Source of the DNA: Isoetes taiwanensis
Lineage: Eukaryota > Streptophyta > Lycopodiopsida > Isoetales > Isoetaceae
Reading direction: 5' to 3'
Length of the DNA: 64,000 bases
Assembly (NCBI GenBank): GCA_021234155.1
Contig: JAJEKV010000134.1
Coordinates: 934,501 to 998,500 of the forward strand
The translations under genes were made by a program, and so were the position numbers. The notes beneath the pieces were generated by a model. The model saw only the letters and a program-made list of their open reading frames with translations. It did not search any database and was not told the DNA's origin. Shown here piece by piece: positions 1-10,325 of the stretch (position 1 is its first letter; every line of letters begins with the position of its first letter).

Positions 1-1
1 T

Positions 2-395
2 GATACTGATGAAAACTTCAATGTTTTGTCAAAGAAAAGTAAGCTGATCAAGAATGTGTATCTTCTTAAAAAGGACGCTCCAAAGAAAGGTACATTACAT
101 TTTCATAGTTTGCTTATAGCTTTTATTGTGTAAAGTTTTTAAAGCTTCTGCATGTTTTGTTCTTGCAGAGATTACTAACATTTTGCAGAATGTTGTGGGA
201 CATACAAAAGGAAAGAAAAAAGATGAAGCAAACTTTGGTCAGTTTGTAGCTGATGAGTCTTGTAGCAGAGGATTAGGTGATTTTGAGTCAGAAATGGTGT
301 CCGAGTTTGGGGAGGATGCCATAGCAAAATATATGGAAGATATAGCTGCATCTGGAATGCTTGATCAAGAATCTTTTTGTAAACTTCTGATATAA
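2..395 (+). CDS. Last two exons of an unrecognised gene (5' part outside window)
   Basis: Two exons can be joined. The first runs from the window edge to 89 and is open from base 2. A GT donor at 90-91 and an AG acceptor at 167-168 (after TTCTTGC) define a 79-base phase-1 intron. The second exon, 169-395, ends in TAA. The visible C-terminus is about 105 residues, lysine-rich near the junction (KKDAPKK, then KGKKKDE) and acidic afterwards. I recognise no domain. The phase-consistent junction and the sharp loss of coding character after the stop support a real gene end. It might be the tail of a nuclear protein, but that is a guess from composition. Confidence 0.55.
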
Positions 396-734
396 ATCAA
401 TGGAACTATGATCTCAACAAATTGTAATGTGTGATTCTGAGGTAATTGAATCAATTAGTTACTGTTAGTAATGAATAGTCTTAATAGTAAATAGTGAGTG
501 ATAGAATGTCGACTAAAATAAAATGTTGAGCAGAATGTTGAGCAAAATGTCCCCTAAAATAGAATGTTGAACAGAATGTCGCCTAAAATAACAATATGAG
601 TAAAGAGAGCAACATTCGAAAAGAATACATGACACGTGGCAAGTTACGATTGGCTCAAACGTCAGAAAGTGGTCGAGGCAACATTTACGTTTTTGGAACC
701 TGGGTATAAGTTTTAGAGCTTTTAGAACTTTTGA
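396..734. other. Intergenic, AT-rich, with short degenerate direct repeats
   Basis: No gene is seen. Between about 505 and 595 a roughly 20-35 base unit containing AAAATAGAATGTTGA recurs three to four times with changes. The rest looks like a 3' flank. Confidence 0.4.
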
Positions 735-1290
735 TGGAAACAGTATGCCGTACTAGTGCCCCACAACCACCAGCCACATCGGTAGACATACTCCGAGTAG
801 ATGCCATAGTACAAACTGAAGTGGAGGTTGAGACACCTCCATATGTAGATTTGGATGTTGATATGCAAGAGGGAGCTTAGGACCATACATGGGGACTACA
901 TAGGTTTAGATCAGCCTGATCAAGCTCGGCACTTGAACTACGTCTTGGAAGGGTCCCGCAAACATGTTCCACTTCAGATACAGAGGCAACTGCATGTTTC
1001 TTCACGGATACAATGCGCATCTGAAGCCCAGGATCCTTTACAGGAGGAAGAGTGGGTGCTCAGAGGCCAGATTAACCACGACATCTTCTAGTGCATTTGT
1101 CAGCGTCGAAGGATAGGCTGCATGTGCTACAACATGGGAGTCACCTCAAGGGCACGCATTTTTCTGTGCAAGAGGATCTCTCCCTAGTTTAGTTGACCCG
1201 GCGACGTGAGGAGCTATGCAAGGTTCGAGAGAAGGCTTCAAAACAAATGAGCAGTGTGTCAGGGAGGCACAACACTCATTCTTAACCAAT
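735..1290 (+). pseudogene. Degenerate LINE ORF1-like fragment
   Basis: An ATG at 735 opens a Pro/Val/Asp-rich stretch that hits stops from about 878. After frame changes it ends (about 1105-1240) in a segment reading LHVLQHGSHLKGTHFSVQED, followed by a basic REELCKVREK helix. The same segment recurs at 11351-11500 (HILRYGNHLKGTTFLVQED) and, degraded, at about 42630-42720 ahead of the LINE endonuclease. This resembles the C-terminal part of LINE ORF1 proteins, where a short hydrophobic strand, a KGT turn and a D-L-T/S-P helix precede a basic helix. Several stops and shifts make it non-functional. No 3' tail or target duplication was found. Confidence 0.5.
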
Positions 1291-1392
1291 GGCCTCAAAC
1301 CCCTGGTTGGCTTATTTTCAGTTCCCTCCCCCTTCTTATGTAGTTTTGTTTTCTTCTTTTCTTATTACTGTCATGATTTGTGATGGGGCTTA

Positions 1393-1809
1393 GGCCCTTT
1401 TTCCACAGTAGTCTTATCTCTAAAAGTCACATATTTTATCCAATGATGTTTGGCCACCTATTGTCTTAAAAATAAATCGCTTTTCCACTATAAAAAATAA
1501 GACATGTCTTATTTAGGTTCGGAATAGGTTTGGATACCAAATGGAGTCTTATTTTATTCCGAGGGATTTCCCCCGCCGTAAAATAAGACACCTATCTTAT
1601 TTGAATATATAACTAAAAATAAGACGTAAGATGTGTCTTATTTTTTTCATGCTTTTCCACTAGTATTTTAGTGGTGTCATATTTTATAACTACCATGCAG
1701 TGGAAAAGCAAGTTTAAATTTGTGTGTCTCATTTTCAGCCCTGGAGTCACAAATGGTGTCATATATTGTATATGACGCCATATTTTGCGACTAGTGTGGA
1801 AAAAGGGCC
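1393..1809. mobile_element. PIF/Harbinger-like (Tourist-type) MITE, 417 bp
   Basis: Terminal inverted repeats of 21 bases (1393-1413 and 1789-1809) match at 20 positions; each begins GGCCCTTTTTCCACA. The element is flanked by TTA at 1390-1392 and TTA at 1810-1812, the 3-bp target duplication typical of PIF/Harbinger. Inside are repeated AATAAGAC/GTCTTATT inverted motifs and three further CTTTTCCACTA-type copies. There is no coding capacity. Confidence 0.8.
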
Positions 1810-1812
1810 TTA

Positions 1813-2929
1813 GATCCTAGGTTCTATTTGGGCTTATCTTTGCTCTGTTCCCATCCTATGGTCCGCTTGGATCCCCAAGCCATAATGTCCATCCAACTTC
1901 CTTACATGTGGCAAGAGACAGCGATGATATTTGATAACATGGAGCCGCTTTTCACGGGAGGGATACCGAACGTGACATGTTAACGCCATGTAACTTACAG
2001 GTCTTTGGTTTGCAAGCGTATGGAAACCTCTCTATAGATTATAATGAAAAACCCACTGGTTCCATATGAGTTCAAGGACAATAGGTCTTGGATATAAGTA
2101 TTGAGATGGGAGATGAAGAAGAACGGTACTGATTAGTTCGGACGAATTTCATGGAGTTAGTTCGGCACAAGTTGTGTGTGAGTGGCAACTTGTTCATATG
2201 TAGTCGTGTTTAGCTAGAGTAAAGCTTCTGCGTGCAGGTCAGGTTGAAGGTCCTATCTTGTGCTTGTTTTTCTTTAAGTTGTGGGGGGGTGTGATAACGT
2301 GTCAGGATTCAAGAGATACGAGCCAAGCCCTTTACTCCACATATGATACATTTGAATGCTTGAATAGGTTTGAAGCATAAAGTTTTATTGAATTGCTATT
2401 CACATGTCAAAGCACAGTTATCCATGACAGATCCCTTTTGGAACAGGTTTGGATGGTAAAGCATGAATAATTGCTCTTACACATCCATTCAGCAAAGTGT
2501 TACATACAATCCATAATATATCCCAACAATTTAGAGAACTCCTGAGTTTAAATCCTCCTGGCTAAATCAGCTAGTTTTGAGCTATTGTTCTAAGCCCAGA
2601 TCATGGAAAAACTGGACTGCCAGTTATAAGTACGACGTCTGCGAACATGTTGAAATTAGTTTTGTCACTATGCTGATATACATGAACATTATTCATTCTG
2701 ACTTATAATTTATCATTACACAAATTAGAGCATCTTCGTGACTGAACACTTGCCATTTTGCATTGGAATGCATCAACATGCAAACTTAATTAGGCTAAAG
2801 TCTTTGTATCAGTGGTTTTTTTCCAATTTCTTGCATGACATTGAGTACTTAAAAACCAATAAATTATACAAGGGAGGCAAAAAGATTACCATACACATGC
2901 CTACCTGAAACAAAAAGCTCTTCTTGACA
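1813..2929. other. Intergenic; possible decayed retroelement tail
   Basis: No convincing gene. A guanine run at 2283-2289 followed by TGTGATAACG resembles a polypurine tract next to an LTR start, but I found no second LTR, so this is only a possibility. The interval 2340-2900 is plain AT-rich DNA that includes the 3' flank of the S1 gene. Confidence 0.3.
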
Positions 2930-4201
2930 TTACAAGCTTCTGGATAGAGCATCCTCTCCTTCTGCAGCTGGAAAATCTGCAAGAAGATCATCAATCCCAG
3001 CGATAAGGTCTGCACTCAAACCAAAACCCCCTCCTCTCTTCAGCTGCATGTCATCTGCTCGTGCTGCAGCCTCAGCTTGCGCCACTCGTTGCCTAAAAGT
3101 CTTAGCCATTTCATCTGCCTTCTCAAAGACAAGGGCAGGATTTCTAAGCATGTCACCAGGGGTGGGCTCAAGTTTCTTTGTAGACAAACTTATACGACCC
3201 CTGTCCCTGTCTTGACTAAGAATCATGACCTTCAGTTTGTCACCTGGTTGAAGCACAGTTTCAACAGAAGAAATCCTGTCATGGCTAATTTGGCTGACAT
3301 GCAGAAGGCCAGTTAACCCACCAATATCAATGAAGGCTCCATAAGGTTTCACAGTCTGTACTGTGCCAACTACAACAGATCCAATGCCCAGGGGTGCCTG
3401 ATTCTCCACTAATGCCTTTCTATGGCTTACGACAAGGCGATTCTGCTCCTCGTCAACTTCGAGCATCTTAACAGGCATGTCCTTCCCAGGTAATGATTCC
3501 ACATCCAACCCTATAGCTATCTGTGATAGAGGAAGGAAGGCTCTAAGAGACTCTAACAGCATTGTAACACCTCCTCGGTTGCCAGCAACAACCCTACCCG
3601 TTGCGACCACATCTTCTGCCATCATCTGCCTGCATCTTTCCCATGATAATCTCATGTGAATTGTTTTTAAACTCAGAATGAACCTGCTATTTTCGTTATC
3701 CTCTCTCAAGACCTCAAATTCCTCTACCATTCCCTTCAGCATTCCCATTTCCCTCAAGTCCTTGATCTTATATGCACATGCCTGTTCAATAGGCATATAT
3801 CCCAAGGCTTTGGCCCCAATATCCACAAGAGCACCATTTGAATCTATCAAAAACACAGTTCCCTTCACAATATCGCCAACACTAAAAGTTGAATCATACT
3901 TTTCTAATGCAGCCATGAATTGCTCTTGTGAAAAAGACAAACCCTCAATTGCTTTTAGCTTCCTCTCTTTCTCCACCTTGAGCTTTCTTCTCTCTGCATC
4001 TTCAAGCAGTTCAGGATCCCTGCATCTAGGATTATCAATGGCAACAACACAGTGGATTCTTGATGTTCCTCTTGCAAGGCTCGCTTTCCTACTCAACATC
4101 CTCCCAGCAAATTGGCCATTTCTAAAGGCCAAAAGCCCAGTGCAGCCGAAGAAAGCTGCATGCCCCTGAAGAGCAGAGGGAGTTGAAGCAGTGCTTTTCA
4201 T
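2930..4201 (-). CDS. rps1: Plastid 30S ribosomal protein S1 (bS1c), nucleus-encoded
   Basis: The product is 423 residues read from the ATG at 4201; a GTG at 4225 in the same frame is not a plausible plant start. Residues 1 to about 55 are rich in Ser, Ala, Arg and Gly with few acids, as in a chloroplast transit peptide. A basic/acidic linker follows, then three S1 OB-fold repeats: about 106-185 (VGDIVKGTVFLID), 196-262 (ATGRVVAGNRGG) and 271-342 (GSVVVGTVQTVKPYGAFIDI). The last is the most canonical, with GLLHVSQIS. The tail is Ala/Asp-rich. The three-repeat form and size fit plant plastid S1, which binds mRNA on the plastid 30S subunit. The coding region has no intron, whereas the spinach gene is described as having seven exons, so a retrocopy is possible. 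A 5'-UTR intron may lie between 4453 (GTAAGC donor on the minus strand) and about 4234. Confidence 0.93.
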   Translation of the reverse strand: MKSTASTPSALQGHAAFFGCTGLLAFRNGQFAGRMLSRKASLARGTSRIHCVVAIDNPRCRDPELLEDAERRKLKVEKERKLKAIEGLSFSQEQFMAALEKYDSTFSVGDIVKGTVFLIDSNGALVDIGAKALGYMPIEQACAYKIKDLREMGMLKGMVEEFEVLREDNENSRFILSLKTIHMRLSWERCRQMMAEDVVATGRVVAGNRGGVTMLLESLRAFLPLSQIAIGLDVESLPGKDMPVKMLEVDEEQNRLVVSHRKALVENQAPLGIGSVVVGTVQTVKPYGAFIDIGGLTGLLHVSQISHDRISSVETVLQPGDKLKVMILSQDRDRGRISLSTKKLEPTPGDMLRNPALVFEKADEMAKTFRQRVAQAEAAARADDMQLKRGGGFGLSADLIAGIDDLLADFPAAEGEDALSRSL

Positions 4202-4639
4202 CTTTGAATGGCAAACAAGATCCACTACTTGGTCTGCTTCAAATTGCTGAAGCTTTACTAACGTTACTAGATTACCTTATCCTCAGAATCTGATGCAAGT
4301 CGACGAATTTTAAATGCATATTTGCCTTAAGCTTAGCTTAAACCCTCCGGCGCCTCTGATCAAATCAGCCAAAAGAACTCCATCAAATCCTACACACAAC
4401 ATAAAATACTAACCCACAATGTGGTAGAGTGAAGAATGCAAGTCGGAGCTTACCATGGGCGGCTCGAAAACGAGGATTGAGTTGGGCGAGAGAAAGAGTG
4501 ATCCATATCTCTTGTGCTTTATTTCGCCTTATCATTTTCCAATATTTGGGCATACGTGGCATAAACATATATAGGCCAGATTCTATTGGCCAGCACACAC
4601 TACTGAGCTGGGTCCGAAAATTTTAAGTTTAGTAAGCCA

Positions 4640-6195
4640 TAGAAGAAGAGGATCCTATCAAAGCATTTATCCGTTCTTGGAGATGAACTAGTCTCTCAGT
4701 CATCCATACACCAAACTATGCATTTTTAGCATTCACTGAAAATATTAGATTAATGCATTGTAGATTAACTAGCCTAGCTTGCCTATACTTTGTGCATTCT
4801 CAATTCTTGCACCTAGAATTGTATATTTCGATCCATTCTTCATTCAATTGCACCCTCAAGTTGTCCACTTGTTCGATCAACCATTGCTTTTTTATTTTAC
4901 GCAAGCTTTAATTTGCACAAAAATTGGTGCACAATAAATGTGCTTCTAATGCACAACACCTTGGCTAATGATTAGACCACCTTAATTTCTTAATCCCATT
5001 ATAATTTGCCTTAAAATGTACAATAATTATCAATTGCCCATTTGATAACATTTGGATATGTTGCCATGGAAGTTATAAGGATTTGTGCCTTAGATACCCT
5101 AGTCTATGAAACAGATACACATATATCCCCTATGACCAATGTGTCACATATCCTTGTGAAGACAATCCCCAAACCATATAGAACCTTGAGAAAAGGGCAA
5201 CCCCTCTCAATCATTGGACAAGCGTCTCTTAAATTTGACATTGTAAAGGATTTTTTAGCGATCTTCCACCATTTAGTTTAATCCAAGCGCTCCTTTTTTG
5301 GCATCACTTTCATACGACACAAACGACAAAGTAAAGGACCCAAAAAAAAATATTTAAACCACAAGAACATTTGATACTTCCATTTAGTCTTCCAAGTCTC
5401 TTACAAAATTTGAGGATCCATAAGAAGAGCCTTCCAAATTGTGTATGATGACAATATTAATATAGTGGAAGGAATGCATAGAACTTACTGGTATGTCAGC
5501 CATAGAGACTCCTAAATCTATGAATCTAGAAATTTACAAAACGAAGGAAAGAAAAGAATGCAGCCAAAGAAGAAAAAACTGGAACAGGATAATACAATTC
5601 AATAGAAATTCGTTTGAATGAGAGTGAGTTTAGGACGTAAAGTGAGTTTAGGACGTAAAGAAGGCTCTTCTTTTTCTGGTCTTTGTGCTAACGTTTGTCT
5701 TCATGGATGTGAAGTGCTCTTTCGCTCCTTCAATTCAAGAATCTCGCAGCAAAAAGTTCGTACTATGTTACATTGAGTGACTTTCTTCTCTGCAACAAAA
5801 CAGCTCCCTATTTAACCTCTGCAGCAAGACAGCTCAAATTTTCAGTCCACAGAAATGAAGAGATCTGCATAATTAAATCGTGATCATGAACATGGTTTAC
5901 AAGCAACATGTCAAAATTACCTTCGCTCTTTGCACCTTATGGTTACTCAGCGTAACTAAACAACATCAAAGCAGCAAACTTATAACAACAATTAAGTATA
6001 TGCAAACTACTTAGACGATGGCATTGCCTTCCACAGTTGAGAGAAATTCTGCACATCTTGGGGTGGAGTTCTGTGGATCAGATTTTCTTTTATTTTTTAT
6101 GACCCTGATCTTCATAACAGCAATTAATTCTCTTCGTACGTAGTAGTTATTCTAGACATAATTTCCAAGTGAGTGTTCAATTGCTATTGTATTAA
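4640..6195. other. Gene-poor spacer between the S1 and PPR loci
   Basis: AT-rich with no recognisable gene. A small perfect duplication, GTGAGTTTAGGACGTAAA, lies at 5624-5658. Open frames here are short and without similarity I can recognise. Confidence 0.4.
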
Positions 6196-6199
6196 GATT

Positions 6200-6715
6200 A
6201 CCACATAATATGGTCTTCAACTACACAATGGGACATGGCATTTCAGCCTTGATGGTCAATTCTTTTTCATAAAAGCTCTCATTCATTTCTCCAATAATTG
6301 GTCCCTTGCTTTGTTATGAAATACCATATTCCTGGCTATCCCTAAAATGGAAGTAGCATGTCCTTCTGTGCACAATAAAGCATCATAGCAAGAATCTTCT
6401 ACCTAGTTGCACCAACATGAGGTGCAGCTTACCAAGCCTTGTTCATGCTAGCATACATCCTGCAGGAAGCAAACAGACTCGTCCAAAGTTGGGCATTTGC
6501 TTTAAATGGCATGCTTGATACCAAGTCATCAGCATTATACAGCCATAGTGCTCCAATGCAGTTGAAATCTGATGATCTAGACTCAAGGAATAGAAGCAAA
6601 GACAACCTTCATCCACCATTGGCTGCAAGCTGTGAGAATGCTTCCAAAGGCCATGGGATCAGGTCTCAAGCCTTCAAGCTGCACCTCTTGCATGATCAAA
6701 GAGCTCCAGCATGAT
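6200..6715 (-). pseudogene. Tandem duplicate of the PPR gene's 3' end (broken)
   Basis: This stretch repeats 6983-7490 with only scattered differences, both in the 3' flank (ATGGTCTTCAACTACACAAT at about 6209 and again at about 6990) and in the last PPR codons. It reads VDEGCLCFYSLSLDHQIS on the minus strand, against VDEGCFCFCSLSVDHQIS in the gene. About 50 bases coding for the ITDLLGRAGHLDEADD part are missing, so the frame shifts right after HYGCI. No upstream PPR coding sequence is attached, so this is a fragment. Confidence 0.75.
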
Positions 6716-7187
6716 GACTTGGCACAGACTCTTCACAGGGTTCACAAGTTCCTATAGTAGCAGTCAGGTCACCTCATTTCACATTGGAACCAACAAATCC
6801 ATAGAACCAGATCAACAAAAAGCTGAGGTAGCTAAAGCAATCTGCTTCTCATCTACAATGACAATGGGGCACACATTCAGGCCCCCATTCCCAAAGGGCA
6901 CATGCTCTCCTCATGCTGTTGCAAGGGTTCCCTGAATGGGGTCCTTGAATCCTCTACCCCATAAGATTATATCTCTAAATTTACCACATAGTATGGTCTT
7001 CAACTACACAATGGGACATGGCATTTCACTCTTGATGGTCAATTCTTTCCAATGATTGGTCCCTTGCTTTGTTGTGAAATGCCATATTCCTTGCTATCCC
7101 TAAAATGGAAGTGGCATTGGCCTTCCATCCACAATAAAGCATCATAGCAAGAATATTCTACCTAGTAGTACCAACATGAGGTGCAGC

Positions 7188-8804
7188 TTACCAAGCTTTG
7201 TTCATGCTAGCATGCATCCTGCAGGAAGCAAACAGACTTGTCCAAAGTTGGGCATTTGCTTTAAATGGCATGTTTGATACCAAGTCATCAGCCTCATCCA
7301 AATGTCCTGCTCGTCCCAGAAGATCAGTTATACAGCTATAGTGCTCCAATGCGGTTGAAATTTGATGATCTACACTCAAGGAACAGAAGCAAAAACAGCC
7401 CTCATCCACCATGCCAGCATGGCTGCAAGCTGTGAGAATGCTTCCAAAGGCCATGGGATCAGGTATCAAGCCTTCCAGCTGCATCTCTTGCATGATTTTA
7501 AGCACCTTCTTTCCATGCCCATGGAGGGCATGTAATGTAATTAGGACGGTCCACGAGACAACATCTCGCCTATTCATGTTAGTAAACAATTGATGTACGT
7601 CCTCCAAACTTCCACACTTTGCATACATGTTAATGAGAGCATTTTGCACAATGACATTTGACTCAAGCCCATGTGCCACGATACGAATATGCAATCTCTT
7701 GCCTTGTGCTAGGGATGCACTTCTGGCACATGCATCAAGAGTACTGATAAAGGCAACCTTGTCAGGTTGTATGCCTTCTTCCAGCATCCGTTCAAACAAC
7801 TGAAGAGCTCCCTGCAGTTGTCCACGCTGAGTATATACAGAGATCATAGCAGTCCATGCTGCAACATCCCTCTGGTCCATCTGCTGAAAGATTTGGAGTG
7901 CAACTTCAAGCTGTCCCTCCTGTGCACAGGAAACAATTATGGCAGTGCATGCAATTGTATCATGATGAGGCATTTGGTGGAAGAAATGGAGAGCCTCCTT
8001 TAGCTTTCCCTGCTGAGTGTATGCTGTGATAATTGTGGTCCATGAGATAATATCATGTTCAGGCATTCGGTGAAAAAGATCAAGAGCTTCATTTAGTTTC
8101 CCTTGCTGAACGTAAGCTGAAAGCATTGAGTTCCACGATATTATATTTCGATTTGGCATTCTTTCAAAGCACTGCAGAGCCCTTTCCAAATTTCCTAGTT
8201 TGGCATATGCAGAAATCATGGTTGTCCAGGATATTACATTTCGCTCAGGCATTTCTTCGAACAGTTTTTGGGCTTCTTGTATCCGTCTATCCTGAGCATA
8301 CCCTCTAATCAATGCATTCCAAGTTACCACATTTCGTTCAGGCATTTGGTGAAACAGTTCAATTGCATCCTCAAGTTTGCCCTTACCAATGTAGGCAGCA
8401 ATCATAATATTCCAAGAAAAAACATTCCGACAATGCAGATCATCAAACACACCCCGTGCCTCTTGCAGGGCTCCACATTTAGCATACATCTGTATCAATG
8501 TGTTCCCTAGAAACACATCTTGTTGAAGACCGCTTCTGATAATCCGGTCATGAATGTATTTTCCTTGAAGTAAAGCCTTTGTATTATTACATGTCCGTAA
8601 AAGAGAACTGATATTAGGTATGTCTAATTTACTCCAACTACTATCTACCTTTACCCTAAAATTCCTGTGGTACACCAATAGGTTATTTCCTGAGGTTATT
8701 TCATGGGCACAGAGTGTATGGAATTCAAGCGTCTTATATTTACTTCGTGCCTTGAGTTTTGATGATAACACTATACGTAAATTCTTGAAACAAGCACGAC
8801 ACAT
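7188..8804 (-). CDS. PPR protein with a run of S-type motifs, lacking E/DYW domains
   Basis: The intronless frame gives 538 residues. The ATG at 8804 is directly preceded by an in-frame TAG, which fixes the start. The first 50 or so residues are basic and Ser-rich, fitting mitochondrial or plastid import. An L-like motif (residues about 66-100) and an S motif lead into a tandem run of 31-residue S-type motifs, each with SWN/SWT and AY.Q.G.L..AL.LF..MP. Then come P1-L-S-P (GIQPDKVAFISTLDACARS, YAKCGSL, SWTVLI). The protein stops at ASCRMHASMNKAW, where an E motif would start, so it has no E, E+ or DYW domain. Such proteins bind organelle RNA site-specifically; editing would need a partner deaminase. 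Either a naturally short PLS protein or a truncated gene is possible. Confidence 0.88.
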   Translation of the reverse strand: MCRACFKNLRIVLSSKLKARSKYKTLEFHTLCAHEITSGNNLLVYHRNFRVKVDSSWSKLDIPNISSLLRTCNNTKALLQGKYIHDRIIRSGLQQDVFLGNTLIQMYAKCGALQEARGVFDDLHCRNVFSWNIMIAAYIGKGKLEDAIELFHQMPERNVVTWNALIRGYAQDRRIQEAQKLFEEMPERNVISWTTMISAYAKLGNLERALQCFERMPNRNIISWNSMLSAYVQQGKLNEALDLFHRMPEHDIISWTTIITAYTQQGKLKEALHFFHQMPHHDTIACTAIIVSCAQEGQLEVALQIFQQMDQRDVAAWTAMISVYTQRGQLQGALQLFERMLEEGIQPDKVAFISTLDACARSASLAQGKRLHIRIVAHGLESNVIVQNALINMYAKCGSLEDVHQLFTNMNRRDVVSWTVLITLHALHGHGKKVLKIMQEMQLEGLIPDPMAFGSILTACSHAGMVDEGCFCFCSLSVDHQISTALEHYSCITDLLGRAGHLDEADDLVSNMPFKANAQLWTSLFASCRMHASMNKAW

Positions 8805-9336
8805 CTATATCAGTGCTTCATTTTGTCGTTCGATTGCATTAAGATCAAGTATGGTGATCGAAATGGGAAAAACATAAAGGCAGCCATGACAGACATTTCT
8901 CTGGAGTCATGGATCACCCATATAAATACCTTTTTAATGCTTTTTTGTTCTGATGAATCAAGGTTTCTACAGGAACGGACCTCCGATGATAAGCTGGGGT
9001 TCTGCGGTGGGCAAATATAACTCAATTTGAATCGCCCATACCTAATGTTTCCAACATTCCGCTACCGCGAGACGCGACACGCCCTCTAACCGTGCTATTC
9101 CTAACTATTCGGATCAAAATGGACGGCCCAGATTGGATGACACGAAACATGGGGCGAATACCAAGGTGAAACCAATGGTGCATGGGAAAGCTGTTTTCAA
9201 CTCTCAAACGTCTCTACTACTGACTTCCTACAAATTCTAAAGGCATAAAAGAAAGCACATATTGGCTGGTGGCTGAAGCACTAAAAAGGGTGAATCACCA
9301 TGCCCAAACAAGATATTTCTTCAGTCTTTTAGGGGC

Positions 9337-9675
9337 ATGTTCGATGTTGAGATGAATCGTCTAATGGACGAGATTCTTGCTGGCACTTGTTTATTGAAAT
9401 CAAATCCTGAGTACATTGGTCGTTTCAAATACAAGCAATGGGCATCGGGCACAATGACACTCGCTCTAATGGAGAGAGAGGTCCTCCATCATGTGAACCA
9501 AAAGACAGAAGTGCAGTCAGGCAGCTTCCAAGATTTGTTGTTCAAATATTCAGAATTTACAAAGGATCATCTTCTTAAAATTGCAGGCATGGATCCTAAC
9601 TATATTAAACAGAATATCAATAGAGACCATGCCTTGGGGACTCTTCCTCCTGTCATTTGGTCATATCTTGTATGA
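9337..9675 (+). CDS. Unrecognised 112-codon open frame
   Basis: It starts at an ATG (MFDVEMNRLMDEILAG) and ends in TGA. Composition is balanced and hydrophilic, coding-like rather than low-complexity, but I recognise no domain. It is followed by AT-rich DNA and then by further coding-like debris at 10326-11100. This could be one exon of a decayed gene or part of an unknown transposon. There is no evidence of function. Confidence 0.3.
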   Translation: MFDVEMNRLMDEILAGTCLLKSNPEYIGRFKYKQWASGTMTLALMEREVLHHVNQKTEVQSGSFQDLLFKYSEFTKDHLLKIAGMDPNYIKQNINRDHALGTLPPVIWSYLV

Positions 9676-10325
9676 GAGACTGATAAATTGCATCATTGGG
9701 AAAGAAACATGACTTAAAAAAAAATGTATTTCATATAAAATACGTTAAAAATTCTTTAAAATCCTTAGACTGTGATTTTTTTAATCCAAATATATGATAT
9801 TCTTGAACTTATTTATCCATGTATATGAAATTCTTATATTCCTTAACCTCTATAATACTATTTTTCTGAACTTTCTTAAAAGTTGCATGGCAAAACAGCT
9901 ACGATATCTTTGTATTTGAACTTAATAGTTTCTAATAGCAGCATAAGCTTTTGATTTACTTATTGGCATGCTATGTCTTGCAACTTGTAGTAAAAATATG
10001 TATTTTAACAGTAGCAAATATGTCCAATAAAGCAGTGCAAAGAATGCGCCATTTGTTTTTTTTAGGCAATATGAAATCATAAAAATCCTTTAAAAAATGC
10101 GAGGATTATTATAGAGGTACTTTAAAAAAAAAAAAAAGGGTTTTTTAACAATATTTAATGGATGGTGGTTTGCTATTCCAACCTCAAATGAAGACGTCTT
10201 ATACCTATTACATTGTGGAGCAGTTTCTTTCAAGAGACGGATGTGTGCTCGGCTTCTTTTCATCATTCTGGTACGTTTTCATGGGTTGCTTCTAATTTAG
10301 GAGAAGAAAAGCGTAGCTTTCAAAT
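9676..10325. other. AT-rich spacer, nothing recognised
   Basis: It contains homopolymer runs (A13 at about 10126) and no open frame of note. Confidence 0.4.

Noticed and set aside
2283-2330. Polypurine tract and LTR start
   Set aside because: A G-run followed by TGTGATAACG looks suggestive, but no matching second LTR, primer site or coding region was found.
3077-4169. Plus-strand open frames antisense to the S1 gene
   Set aside because: Shadows of the S1 coding sequence, with no recognisable protein features.
4202-4225. Longer S1 start at GTG (position 4225)
   Set aside because: Plant nuclear genes start at ATG; the ATG at 4201 gives a normal transit peptide.
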